The notes: generated by a model from the sequence alone, not told the origin. A stretch of 64,000 nt of DNA from Hypoxylon rubiginosum (GCA_902806565.1 CADCXA010000027.1:1860001-1924000), one strand, 5' to 3'. Numbered from the stretch's first letter, positions 44,235-56,748 are shown. Translations and numbers: made by a program.

Positions 44235-46130
44235 TTTGTTACCTGTTACCCGTAACAATGCTGCTGATTCCAATAGTGGTACTTCGTACGTGGTGATCCG
44301 ACTTCCATTATTCCAAGAAACAGAGTCTCAAAGGCCCTTATATAAGAGATGGGTCGTGCCATGACGCAACCTTCGAAAAGCATCAGTGTAATCTGCCGAC
44401 AACGCGACAGGAGATAGTACACGGTTCAGGCGTGGAGCATCCGGAGTTAGGAAGCTAAATCCACACGCTAATGCAACCGGCTGACACCGACAGTACACCA
44501 AGACTGAGATGGGCCTTACTGCGGAATAGTTCATGCTTGGACTCTTTCACAGGCGAATGACTCTGCCAGTCTACTAGTGCTGGGCTCCATCCCCAGTACA
44601 GTGACTTCCAGTCCAGAGCTGCTTGCCTTCCGAGGACTGGACCCCACTGTATGTAACGTCTACCGGTATGTCCGTATGTCCGTAATAAAGTCGTACCCGT
44701 GCTGCCGTGCCACGCCCCTCACCTGCTGGCTTCAGGCGGTATATTGATGTTGTAGAAGGAAAGAAATCTAGCTTTTCCTGCTACAGCGGGCAATCAGATA
44801 ATACTTCGATTACGTAACCACCCCACACACCCATTGTGTAAGATCGTGGAGGCAACCCCTTTTACGGAGCACAATCGGATGAACTTCTCTTAAGCAACTA
44901 GCACTTATGAGCGAGCGAGCTTTGCGAAGAATGATTGAATGCTGGGGATATATTAAAGATAGCCTTAAATTCCGGCGCTATTTTCGAATTTGTATTTGTT
45001 ATTCACAACCTCTATTTTCTTGAAATGTCAGGCACTTCAACCCGGCCAAAACCTGTCAAAATTGGTGACATGATGTCCTGTATGCCCTATAATAAGGTAG
45101 GGACCTAAGTGCTGGAGGTCCTGGAGGTCACAGATGGTCTCAACCGCGGCTCAGCGACGGCTTCGCGTATTAAATATTAAAATCGATTGATAGCAATTAC
45201 AATTGGATTATATTTATGAATGAGCTAGGTATGAGGTACCTAGTAAAAGGTTAGTCGTTCTACAGCGTCTTTAAACTGTGACTCAACCATGGCTCAGCTG
45301 TGGCTCGACAATGGCTCAACTAATCTCCTAAGTGCTGCTATAAATGCCGTACAAATACAGGGAGCTCAGTGCCAAGCCCCGCTATAATTAAGAGCTAATT
45401 AAAGCGAGTTACAGCGCATACCCTCTATAACTCAAGATTATGTCGCCCCGGCTTGGCGACCTACAACGATTTGGGGTTGCGCTGGGTTAAGGAGAAGGGA
45501 CCTGTCACAAATACTTGAGAAAAACAAACACATCCTGCTCTACGACATCTGTTTGATCTTGACGAATCGGCGTCTTGATCCTATGCAAGATATCAATATC
45601 CGGTTAGAATTCCGAGGCCAATGGATATGGCCTTTCCCCCTTGACTCAACCGATACTCGGCTAGCCCGTCTTGGAACCTCTTACCGACCGTGGGTAACTA
45701 TCTAGCTGGAAGCACTTCTAGTCGTAAAACCAAGTTAAGGGAGATATATCTCAGAATGGAACGTCTAGAAAAAGAATTACTTGCACTGCCTTTGACTCCC
45801 CGTGCCCTTCGGGCAATGGGCATTAATACGGACAAGACTGGTAAAGTCTGCCAAAAATACTTCCGGTGGAATCGGTTTCTTATATAAAATATACCTGAGG
45901 CACCATGGGCTAATTAAATGAGCTATTCTTAGGTACTTTACTTATATAAATATAATTACCTAGTATCAAGTGGGATGAAGGAAAAAGGCTTTAAATGGAC
46001 CTCACAGTTGGTTTGGCATACCATGTCTCATTTCACGTCTCAGTGAGTGTTCTATTCCAATTCGTTCGGTCCATGAATTTAGCGACCCTAATAATACATA
46101 TCGCCTCATACTCTAGACGGATTCCGGTAC
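44235..46130. other. Intergenic interval, AT-rich, no gene recognised
   Basis: Right half (about 44900-46080) is AT-rich. It contains TGGCTC-type short direct repeats (about 45289-45320) and a 65-codon plus-strand frame (45690-45887) with many charged residues and no recognised domain. It could be a decayed mobile element. The left part is the promoter of the aldo/keto reductase. Confidence 0.45.
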
Positions 46131-47639
46131 TTAAGCCTTAAATTTGAACTCCACGGTGGATTGAAAAGCCCCATCGGTACCACCAGTGGTCGTGATGTAC
46201 TCGTATCTCGCATCTGCTTGCTTAAACAGCTTGACGAAGTCCTCAACCGACCTCTCGCGGCCATTGTGGACAGCCAGCATAAACATGTCCTCGATCCTAA
46301 TAAGTGGTGTCACTCGTTAGCTGGTACTCCATTGAGGTACACATACTTCAAGAACGGGGATCAGCGGCAACTTACAAGATCTGCTTCTCATCCAGCGCGT
46401 TCGTCCTCGTGGCCGGCGGCTCCGGCATTATGCCCTCGCTGACCAGTATGGTAGCGCCGTTAATGAGCCCCGGGACCAGGGCCTTGAGGATGCGCACCGT
46501 GTCGTCGTCGGACCAGTCGTGGAAGATGTGGCGGAATATGTAGATGTCGCCCGACACCGTTTGCGGCTGGAAGAAGTCATGCTGCACGAAGGACGTCCTC
46601 TCCACCAACGACGGGCTCGCCGACGACAGTGCTTGCCGCCCCTGTTCTAGAGCGACCTTGTCCACATCTTGGATGATGAATTTAGCTTCGGGGCAGGCTT
46701 CAGCTAGCGCCATGCACGTGTGGCCTGCCGAGCCACCGACCTAAGCGAAAGGGGTTAATATATGGGCATATACAAAGGAATATGTACGAAGGGAGAACTT
46801 TGGCAAGGGCAGACTTACATCAACAATAGCCTTCGAGCCGACATTGGCCCAGTCCCACGACTTGACCATGTTAGCCGTGGACCAGCGATCGGTCTTGACG
46901 CGGCCCATCATGTACAGGTGGTAGCGCATAGCGAGCTCGGGTTCCTTGGCTAGGCACTCGAAGATGTTCTCGTACTTGGGAAACACCAAGTTAAACGCAG
47001 CGTAAGGGACCTCCGCGCCCTCCTTCTTCTGCTGCTGCAGCGCCAGGGTCTCGGGCAGGCGCAGCAGCATCTGGGCCTGCTCGAGGGTGCTGGCGAGCGC
47101 GATGTCGCGCAGGCTCTGGTTGCGCGCGACGGCCGCCGAGGTCGCGCTGTGCGCGAAGACGCCCGGCGCCGTCTCGACGAAGAGCCCGTTGCCGACGGCG
47201 TAGCGCAGCGACCGCAGGAGCACGTCCTCCGGCAGGCCGACCTTGGCGGCGAGGTCCGCCGAGGTGACGGACCCGCCGAAGGGCACGTTCTCGGCGACCT
47301 TGAACTGCAGGATAACCCCGAAGTTGGAGGTGTCGGCGCTCTGGAAAATGGTTAGCTTCGCGCGGCTGAACAAAACTTGGAAAAAGAAGGTGTGTATGTT
47401 CTTACCGACCATGCCAGCTGCAAGATCTGGTCTTCCGGGCCCTGGGCCAATCGCAGCAGGTCTTGGGCCGCCCTGACAATATCATAGCGTATTTGCCTCA
47501 AAGCTGCATTTTCTCCTTGGTAGGGGTTGTGACCATCTTCGGTGAAGGTGGGCTGGGCGACGTTTTGTTGGCCGAGGAGGAGGGACAGGGTTGTGGTCTT
47601 TTCCACGATAGTGCTCACGAGAGCTCCGAGGGACGACAT
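46131..47639 (-). CDS. SAM-dependent O-methyltransferase (COMT-like, fungal secondary metabolism)
   Basis: Four exons: about 47407-47639 (ATG at 47639), 46819-47347, about 46380-46740 and 46131-46298; junctions restore LAWS-SADTSN, AIVD-VGGSAG and KQIL-IEDMF. About 430 aa, normal for the two-domain plant/fungal OMT family. The N-terminal dimerisation/winged-helix part is seen in GGSVTSADLAAKVGLPEDV and LRYAVGNGLFVE. SAM motif IVDVGGSAGH, FIIQDVD and DIYIFRHIFHDWSDDD follow (catalytic base His in FHDW). VSEGIMPEP and VEDFVKLFKQADARY complete the fold. It most likely methylates a hydroxyl of the cluster product. Confidence 0.93.
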
Positions 47640-48537
47640 TGTGGTGTGGCAGGCAAGCAGAGTAACAAGGACCTATGCATTCAACACAATTCTTATCAAT
47701 TTACTAAGGTATATAAACTCTACTGCTTGATGTATATGTAGCGAGCGACCGCGATTCCCTTGAAGCTTTATTACGAGATGAGGTGGAGGCATGCATACGA
47801 ATTCCATCGGCTCCCATCTGACTGACATTCCACAACGGCATAAAGTTGGAGTTCGACACGGCTGCCGGGTGATGCCTTCGTCGGTATGACCCCTTCTAAT
47901 TTCGCGGGTATAAACTTACCTCACCGCGACCGAAGCTAGAGGAAGGAATTTATCAAAGCTGACGAATGCGACTTAGAATGTGCCGGCGGATCACGATCGG
48001 AGTCTCAGCTAAGCCCCTTCAGCTCGGGTTCTATTGTAAGACGGCTTCACTAACCCCGAAAAACCCATCGGTCTCACTACAGTATCCGGAAAACTACCTG
48101 TTGGGGAATTTCGGGAAGTTTTCTTTCTTTCAATGGCCCTGTTTACTTCGTGTACCCGGGGCCGATGCTAGGGAATAGGGGTTTCGGTGTCTGAGATTAT
48201 CTACGGTCAATTATTTACTACGCATTTTTGAACGCAATGTATCCAATCCATTTGCTACGGCTGAAAAGATGGCTGCCTGATATCAAGAAATTACTCTACA
48301 CTCAGAATGAAGTTCGGCTCATGAGTAGTTCTCCTTTATTTGCAGGCTTAAGTGGAGAAATCATGGGTAAATATATGCGAAAATTTCTAATCGATCACTA
48401 CGTATTTCAAAATTGCAGGATAAATCGATGCATGTAGAATTCACGGTATAACAAGTTCCCAATATGATATTCAGACTTTATCAATTCATAATAGCTACAT
48501 ATTAAGACACGAAGTCAACTGGTTGGTCAACTAACAC
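47640..48537 (-). promoter_or_regulatory. Promoter region of the O-methyltransferase gene
   Basis: 898 bp between two minus-strand genes; it includes the 3' flank of the DUF4243 gene at its right end. Two short motifs recur in other cluster promoters: TGTAAGACGGC (48035-48045; identical at 50384-50394) and AAACTACCT followed by GGGGAATTTCGGG (48091-48115; compare 39605-39630). No coding signal. Confidence 0.4.
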
Positions 48538-50075
48538 TCACTGTGCCATTATCGGCACGTGGTCCCATGCCTCCGGAAGCCCAACTAGTCGAATGAGATC
48601 AAAATGACGGATGTAAATCATGGGCTGCGCGCTAGCCGAGTCTATGGCAGCATTGGCCGCGTGTTTGAACATGTGCTGCTTAAAACGGAACTCGGGCAGA
48701 TGGTCGTACGGCTTGCAGGCCTTCTCCCCGTGCGCGAGCGCGCGGATGAGCTTGATCATGTGGCCGTCGTCCTCGTGGAGGCAGGAAGCCTCAAACAGCT
48801 TGTCCCATCCCCGGTTGGGGACCTTGGGCTTGTAGACGTTGATCAGGTAGTCGAGTTGCGGCACCGGAGCGCCGACGCCCGCCCACAAGAACAGCAGCAG
48901 GCGGCCGGTCGTCTCGATCAGCCGCGCTTGCTGGGCGCGCGTGATGGAGGACTCTTGGAGAAAGACGGAATGCCACATGCACGCATTGGATCCGTGGATG
49001 AGGAAGAAGTCGTAGTGTGGCTGGTGGGGAGCCCGTTGAGCAGTCGCAGCAATGTAGATGGAAGCGTTGATGATCTCGGCCGTGGCCTTCTCCAGATCAT
49101 CGTCAGGGCTCACTCGATATCTCGCAGCCAACTTGGAGAGCGGCTCCAGGGCCAATCCCACAACTCCATCGCGGTAAGGCTCGCGCGTGACGAACCACCG
49201 GCCGTCAGGGTACTCCTCGGACGGCTCTTCGTACTGCTTCGTATAATCCCAGTCTATGCAGTTCGTGATAACGGGATCTTTGAGACACTCGTCCAGGATC
49301 CCAACTATGGACATCTTCGGCTCAAGCTCCTTCTGAGCTAATTCGGCCGTCGTGTCGATATACTTGGTGTACCACCAGTCATGGTGCACCGCAGCCTCTG
49401 CCAAACCTTCGGCGAGGATGGAGTGCTGCTTGAACTCAAGCCCCAGCCCAACATGCATGATAGCGTGGACATAACCTGTCGTCATCGTTAGTAAAATAAT
49501 TATGCAGGTAAGGGGGTTCGTTAAGGGGTAATTCATACCATGCCACAAACGTGGATATATGGACTTCGCAATCTCACTATCACCGAGAAGATAGTCCTGG
49601 AGGACCTTCTCGGGGCCATCGATAGCTATCTTGCGCTCGAAGAACTCGATGTAATCGAGAAAGTGGTCTTCGTCGCCTAGATATTTCTCGACGCCCGCCG
49701 TTCCGGACATCATTTCCTCGACGTACTTCTCTTCCATCAACTTCGGCGGTGGAAGCTGATAGGTGAAGTTACGCTTGGATTGCGCCAAGATGAGCTCAGG
49801 CGACGCACCCAGTGCGAAGAGACTCAGAGCGTGATAGACCACATGATTATGTAGATATGCCTACACAGACCCCTCGTTAGCCATGACCCCCTCAATAGTA
49901 CATTGCGAGTTATGCTTACACCCATTTCCTTCTCGGAGGAGGTAAAAATGTGATTCGATCTGTTGGCGCGCAATATGCGGTTCACCATGTCGGCGCTCTC
50001 CTGCGTCAAGTTGTCGACATGGAAGATGCCCGGGGTCTCCACCGGGTCTATGGCGATCTTAGATAATGCTCCCAT
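48538..50075 (-). CDS. Questin oxidase-like (DUF4243) protein
   Basis: Three exons: about 49917-50075, about 49538-49860 and 48538-49476; junctions restore KEMG-AYLHNHVVYH and RLWHG-YVHAIMH. About 475 aa, usual size. Family features: HNHVVYHALSLFALGA near the N-terminus, YVHAIMHVGLGLEF, AAVHHDWW, FFLIHGSNA and EDDGHMIKLIRAL, an array of conserved His/Asp residues. Characterised members (questin oxidase; AflY/HypA-like proteins) open aromatic rings in anthraquinone or xanthone pathways by Baeyer-Villiger-like oxidation (family knowledge). Here the neighbouring PKS is highly reducing, so the substrate is unclear. Divergent from the carboxylesterase gene. Confidence 0.9.
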
Positions 50076-51127
50076 GGTTAAATTTTTGCTTTAATGGCGG
50101 CTATGATGGATGTAGTTGAAACAATGTTGCTACCCAGGTAGACGTTCGAAAGCCTGTACGTTGAGGTGATTAGTCCTGTGGATATCGGGCTCTAACAACA
50201 TATATGAAAGTATTTCAAACAGTCTACACCACAATTTTCTAGCTTCGGGATCCTACAAGAAACCGATACCCGCTACAGTACGGCTCTCCCCGCGAGTCTG
50301 GCGGAATGGTTCAAGATAATGAGCCACTCGAGACATAAATTCAATGTGGCAAGTTAGTCAAGTCCCAGCCCGGCGCATTTCTCTGTAAGACGGCCATAAT
50401 CAGGTAGTACGACATTTCAGGATAGGGGCCGTTTCGCCCATGACAAGGATACATGCATTAGAGTGGGATTAAATCTCTTGGCGGTCGATCAAGTTGATCC
50501 TCAGCCCTACAGCTGAAGCTAGCATGGTTTGAATGAGACCCTGGTTCTATTGTGGGATCGGCAAGACGGTTGAATCCCCCGTCTCTAACGGTTATTAGAT
50601 CGTGTAAGAGTATAGTCGCCAGATCTTGGCTTACTATTAGAAAATTCCCCATTCGGCTATCCAGCATTTGAATGTTATACCGATCAAGTAAGATTTGTTA
50701 TAATCAACCCGGCTTATAGTATTCCTAGTTACGAGCTGTCATAATTACAAAGGATGTATGCTCCGAAGTGCATCGCTGTTAAACGAGCCAATCCACTATC
50801 TTACCTGCCTCGGTTCCCAAGGTAGTAGCATAGGATCTGTAAATGTCAACTATAATTTTCTAATACAATTTAGCTTACTCTGGCACAAGGAAGTCTTGCC
50901 AATTTGCCAATGACGCGGACAGTTTGTTGTGGTTCGGTCCCTTACCCGGCGCTGAAAGGGAATTGGGTCGTATGCTTGAGCTTTATATCATAATACAAAT
51001 AAGGATAGCTCTTGCAAAACTCAAAGGTCGTGCCTTAAGATAGGATACTGGTTCCGGATTCTCTTGCCTATTTCTTGGCATATTCGGTAGTCATATCCAG
51101 CGGTGTAGCTTGACTAAACCTCTCACC
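50076..51127. promoter_or_regulatory. Divergent promoter (DUF4243 protein / carboxylesterase)
   Basis: 1.05 kb shared by two head-to-head cluster genes. Contains TGTAAGACGGC (50384-50394), identical to a site in the O-methyltransferase promoter. No coding signal beyond short frames. Confidence 0.45.
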
Positions 51128-52990
51128 ATGAATCGTCTTTTGGTGATTTCTTATCTCTTCATTGGGTTAGGCGCTTCAACATGCTCTTCCAACGCCAGTC
51201 TACGTGTCGACACCGCCGTCGGCACCGTTGAAGGGTTCGTCAATGCGTCTATGCCCGGTATCAAGCAGTGGCTTGGCATTCCCTTCGCCGAGCCCCCTGT
51301 CGGCTCGCTACGCTGGAAGACACCCGTGGCAAAATCTAAGAGCTCGACTCTGATCGAAGCTAAGAGTCCTCCCAAGTCCTGTGCTCAGTACCTGGACCCC
51401 GGTGCCAGCATCTTCAACGATCTGACACCTCAGTTCTTGGCACAGCCACCGTACAGTGAAGACTGCCTGTATCTCAATGTCATCACACCAATCAAGGCTG
51501 ATGGGAAACTCCCTGTGCTCGTGTGGGTGCACGGGGGAGAATTCTTATTCGGTGGTATCAACACGGCGTACGAAAACCCGCGGAAATGGATTGAGAGGAG
51601 TCAGGGCCACATCGTGGTGATGATAAAGTCAGTTACACAAAGAGGAATTATCTCCATGCTTACAACCAGTTAACTAATTGTATCCCGCAGCTATCGTAAG
51701 AGCCGAAGCATTAGCGTATCTGTGCCGCTCTATTGTCTTAGTGCTAATCTGCATGTGAAGGGCTCAACATTTTCGGCTTCCCTAATGCGAAAGGGTTGAC
51801 GGATAAGAATTTTGGCGTCCTAGACCAAAGGCTAGCGTGAGTTATGCACAAAGTTCCCTTTTACCCAAAAAGTGAAATTGGAAGCGTTTCGTAAGAGATG
51901 AGAACTGACATTTTGAACAGAATTGAGTGGGTTCGTGACAATATTAAGCAATTTGGTGGCGACCCGGAGAAGATCACGCTATGGGGCCAGTCTGCTGGCA
52001 GTGCCATTATAGACGGAATCCAGTTCGCCTGGCCGTCTGACCCCATTTTCAGGAGCGTTATCACAGAAAGTGGTGTTACGCTGATGGGAACTACATCGAA
52101 CGATATGAACCAGACATCTTTCGACTACGTCTCAAAGCAGCTCGGGTGCTCCGCAAATAATACGGCACAGGGTGAGGTAGAATGCATGCAAAAAGTCGAC
52201 GCTGAACTCATCGAGCAAGTGCTGTTCAACTACACCGATAGTGGAGCAACACCGGCGCTATACTTCGGTCCTCAAGCAGACGGCAAGATAGTCTTTACCC
52301 CAGCGGAGTACTTGTCCAAGGGAGAAGCCGGAGACTATGCGGATGTTGTAAGTGGCTCTCGGTGAGCGCCCCCCTTGTAATAGGACTAACCGATACCTGT
52401 AGCCTATGTTAGTCGGCTCGAATGCCCAAGAGGGGTCTTCGTTTGTGCCATTCTCGGTGAATAGTACTATCACAGCGGCGCAAATTACGACTTTAACCGA
52501 CGAGGTGGTTCAATGCCCGGTGGCAAGGACTTGCAAGTATGTGTTCTCAATCTATGCCAAGCAACTATATAGACTGACTGGGTCATACCAGGTTTCGTGA
52601 GGACAGCGGACGTCTTACGTATCGCTATTTCTACACCGGCAATTTTACCAACATTTCACCAGTGTAAGTGGTCTTCAAAAGAGCATCGCCAGGCTTGTTG
52701 CTAACTGACCTCTTACCAGCCCATGGGTGGGAGCCTATCACTTTGCCGAGTTGCCCCTTGTTACAGGCACTCACAATGACTATAGAAGTCCGTCAACTCC
52801 TTTCGAGACTAGTTTGAGCCACCTCATGCAAGATATGTGGTTGGCTTTTGCGAATGACCCACGGGAGGGGCTTAAGCGCTACAACTGGACCCCATACGCC
52901 TCAAACGGCACGGCCCTCGTCCTGGGAAGAGACGGTGTACTAGCTCAGCCGGAGGCAATTTCCACTATAGATGCCGGTTGTTCTACATAA
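51128..52990 (+). CDS. Secreted type-B carboxylesterase, with a 5-nt micro-exon
   Basis: ATG at 51128 (the frame extends to a TTG at 51110, rejected). Exons: 51128-51627, 51691-51695 (5 nt), 51761-51836, 51921-52347, 52403-52536, 52592-52663, 52720-52990. The micro-exon CTATC rebuilds the conserved NYRLNIFGFP motif. The signal peptide is MNRLLVISYLFIGLGAST. Family signatures: WLGIPFAEPPVGSLRW, SEDCLYLNV, VWVHGGEF (oxyanion hole), nucleophile Ser in LWGQSAGSA, and His in VGAYHFAEL. Several NxS/T sites suggest glycosylation. About 494 aa. Likely hydrolyses or transfers an ester, outside the cell or in the secretory path. The region around the acid residue (between NAQEGS and the end) is less certain. 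Confidence 0.9.
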
Positions 52991-54739
52991 TAACACTTTC
53001 AAATTTAGGTAGCATTTTAGTGTGAGTCTAGGGTTAGTTGAATTAGTTACAGTAGATAGCTACTATCGAATGAGATGCCTAGAATCCCTGAGTGTATTCA
53101 ATTCTTTGTTACACGAGCCTTGGCGTTATTCTATACCTTGGGTACATGTTACCTAGGTACGTCTATACGATAGGGCTGATTCATCCTTGAAATGAAACTA
53201 CCCGTACCCTCGCCACGCCTCGCCACGCCGGCAAAAGTACCTACATAACGTTTCAGCCGAGCATATGCCGTTGAAGCTGTCCATGTCATCACGGCATGGA
53301 GTTCGTCCGAGCTGAGACCAGTAAGTCTTAGATGATGTTGACAATGTTGTGATGAAGAGATATGTGGCCAATCAAATGTAGGGCGCTATACCTTTTTCTG
53401 GGAGGGGTTGCGAGGTCTTCGATTAGTTGGTATCAATCGCGATTGGCCACGGTACTGGCACTGGTTTAGTAACCTCGCATTCCCTTCACGAAACCGGAGG
53501 ACGCGAAGTAGTGAAGCCCAGTGCCGGTACTGTCTGGGTAGGCACGTAAGACCGGGAAAACTTCAGCTCCTCACAGCTCACGGTAAGGCAGCGAAGTTTG
53601 GTGAAGGATTCTTTCACCTTGACATCCCACACACACAATCCTACCAAATCTTTTCTAACCAACACTTGATAAGATAGAGCCAATGAGATGCCGTGTCTCC
53701 AGGTTTGGCTTGTGCACCAGGATCTTTTGCTGACAGGATTATTCGGGAACGTAGGGATCATTGATGGAATAAAAGGCAACAGCCTCAACCCGAAAGCTGC
53801 TGTATGGCACGATAGTGAGTTAGTTTCAAATGTAAAAATGTCGCAATTGGTTTGTTTTGGGTATAAACCTCTACGGATTTGGTGGTAACAATAGAGCTGT
53901 GCCTAGACAGGAACCGAAACCAATGTCACCGACCTGGCTGTCGTTTCGGCGATGATCTACACGATAGTCTCATTCAGGATACCGTACCTAATTGTGCATT
54001 CGGTCTCCGTGTTAGTCGGTCTTTTTTTAAATATCGAGGGCAACGTCAACACTGAGACATAGCTCCCATCTCGCAATCCTGCCGCCATTTCGGGTTTGCG
54101 CATTTTTCTCAACGCTTAAGCCATGCCGCAATTACGTGCCTCTATATGCTGTGCGACTTTAGAATTGCCATAAGCGTACTTGTCGTGGAATGTCCTACCT
54201 ACCTAACCTCAATTGCTATATTTGGATTAGACAGGAACTGGAACGTGGTACCCAATGCTACCTACGCAAGAGTTGGCATCGCGATACAACCTTCGCGATG
54301 CAACCTTCGCAAGGCGTAACCAAGGTGAACTTACCTACGCGTCGCCAAGCAACCCATCATCTTGGATATTCTCCGCTAGTGTCGAGTGCGAGAGAAGAGG
54401 GTGGCATGGCCGCCAACCTCACAATCCACCGCCTTACTTTCAGCGGAGTCACCTCGGACTTGAGCTCACCTCGGATTCGAGTTCTACTTCTACAGCGACG
54501 AGCTAAGGTATAATTCGTATGCAATCTGTACCTATGCACGACAGGCAGGGTATGATTGCGAAGGAGCTAAACTGGTAAATTGAAGTGATCCATCGCAACG
54601 AGAATCTAACTGATAATAGATCTATACTATAGCTACCTTCTGACAAGGAATTTCTTTTACACGTGGCATTGGTAACCCCAGATAATCGACAAACACAAGC
54701 TTTCCTGCTAAAGCTGGGAGGATTCGCTGACCGATCCAA
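52991..54739. other. Convergent intergenic interval, no gene recognised
   Basis: 1.7 kb between the stops of the carboxylesterase and the FAD monooxygenase, unusually long for 3' flanks in the cluster. Short frames on both strands show no motif. One TACCTAGGTA palindrome at 53150-53159. A lost gene is possible but I see no remnant motif. Confidence 0.45.
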
Positions 54740-56748
54740 TTATTCCTTGGCTGTCGTATGCAGGACCTTTTCGCACGCACTAAACAGATCGTAGCTACGG
54801 TTAAAGATACTAGCGTTAGTTCCAGGGTACTCCGCTTTCATCTCGCCTAGTGCTGACTTGACTTACCTGTAGTCGTGGATGGTTCGCTCCCGCATGGACG
54901 TGGGGATAACTTCAGGACTTATGTCAGTATAGAAGGGGCTAGATTGTGATCGTACGCGGTGGGAGAGATGAGAACTTACGGATATCCGACGAGTCAGCGT
55001 ACTGGCGCACTTTGGCCTCAACCTCTTGCTCGCGGTGGATTCGCACGCTTGATAGGATCTGTACGCGAGATGCTCGGTTCTTTCTCACCTTCTCGTACAA
55101 GGATAGCCGCGTCTCAACCTGGTCGGCGTTTGCGATGTCTGCAAACAAGAAACCAAGGGCGCCCCCATCCTCAATGGCCATGTTGGCACCCTGGCCGCCA
55201 AACGGCAGCATCTGCAAGGGAGCTGTCAGAAATCTGGGTTAAGCCGTGCCGGGAGTATACGGATGTCGCTTACAGGGTGGGCGGCATCGCCAATCAAAAC
55301 AAGGCGCCCGCGCAGCCATGTTGGAAAGGGGTCCTGGATAAGCAGCGGCCAGCATCTTACGTGTTCGGCGAGTCTTGAAAGCACGTCAGCAATTCATCGC
55401 GCCGTATTCCTTTTGAGGCATTTGTTGGAAATCGGACTCGCCATGTCGCGCCATGATTGAGGCATTCTTGGAACTTACCCAAACATGCGAGCAATGTGCT
55501 CGTGGAAGTGGGCGAACTCTTTTTTCATCTGAGATTTCGCGTCTGTAGAAGGATATGATCAGCGAGTTGAATCTGGAGGATATGCATGATGGATCTTGCG
55601 AAACATCGATGATGCCTGCAAAGGAGGAGTGATCGGCAATCCAATTACCTTCTCCCTCCTCAATCGTATCAGCCTGCGATGGGTGAATTCCAACAAAGTT
55701 CTGGACCTCTCCCCTGTTTAGCGTCAAAGAAACCCATGTCAGCGAAACAGCCAATGCGATTGGATACCGAGTACTGTCAGAACTCAGAATATCGGCCGAT
55801 ATAGGTAACTCACCCGCGACAGCTGTACCAAATCATGTGCCGCTCAAGCTTGTCTTTAGTGTCCACCAGGATCGTGGCATGCCCTTGCTTGTTCTCGAGG
55901 AGCTCTGCCAACACAGGGTCCTTCTTGAAGACCTCGGTATCGACGAGGAAGCGAAAGGCCGCCGATCCTGAGTGATAGGGCTTGATCTCGTTTTCAGCGC
56001 CTAGGACGGGATCTCTCAGAACAGAGCGGAGGCCATCAGCGGCCACCACAAGGTCAGCCGTATGAGTGGACCCGTCTTCAAGCACGACTTTACCATCGGG
56101 CGTTGCCGAAGCAACTCGGGATCCCAGGCGCAAATCAGCCGGCTGACCGTCCTCGCTGCCGTCAGAAGGCCCAGTGGCTAAGCGCAGCAGCTCGTTATGC
56201 AGGTCGACGCGGTGAACGGTATAACCAGGCGAGCCGAACATCTGTCTAGACTTGCTGAAGTCGACACTTGCGAGCGTGGAAAAGCTCTCGCCATCGATAG
56301 TGTCCCATGCTGTAACTTCGCAAGCGCGAGCGCGCTCGAACGAGAATCCGAGTCGCTGGAGTACACGGACGCCGTTAGGGCTCACGGCAAGGGCGGCGCC
56401 GATCTCTGCGGCGAAGGCTGACTTTTCCAATATCTGATTGACGTAATACGTTACTAAGTAATTACAGTAGCTCTGTCGGATTCGAGGGATTGTGGATTGT
56501 GGATTGTGGAATGTGGAATGCGGAGGGGATGCGGAGTTTAGGACGTATGCAAGTTCCTGTCACAGCCATATTGCCATGTGCCGTGTGGATGACAGAGCCT
56601 GTGTGTCCCACCCATGCATTGCATAAGAAAATAAAAAGGGTACGTAGAAAGGTGAACTTACTACAACTTCCCATCCTGCACGCCTCATCGATACCGCGGC
56701 GCAAAGGCCGGCAATACCAGCTCCGACTATGATAACTTTGAGAGGCAT
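54740..56748 (-). CDS. FAD-dependent monooxygenase (salicylate hydroxylase-like, group A)
   Basis: About nine exons. Junctions supported by motif continuity: AGWEVV-ILEKSA, YSCRG-GEVQNF, EEGE-DAKSQMKKE, ARMFG-LAEHVRCW, GDAAHP-MLPFGG, SSDI-LIPTSMRERTIHDY, and a last exon ending at 54740. FAD-binding GxGxxG is in VIIVGAGIAGLCAAVS. The second FAD/NADPH motif is DLVVAADGLRSVLRD (DG). The third is LVLIGDAAHPMLPFGGQGA (GD), followed by MAIEDGGALG. About 430 aa. Expected chemistry is NAD(P)H- and O2-dependent hydroxylation, epoxidation or oxidative decarboxylation of an activated, often aromatic or enolic, substrate. Divergent from the Zn2Cys6 regulator gene. Confidence 0.9.

Noticed and set aside
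42953..44273. Upstream extension of the aldo/keto reductase start to 44273
   Set aside because: The codon there is TTG. The ATG at 44234 gives a normal family N-terminus.
45690..45887. 65-codon plus-strand frame in AT-rich DNA, charged N-terminal half
   Set aside because: No recognised domain, no flanking exons, no repeats marking an element. Possible relic only.
53408..53788. Overlapping frames on both strands in the 1.7-kb gap between the esterase and the monooxygenase
   Set aside because: No family motif, poor codon pattern, and no joining exons.
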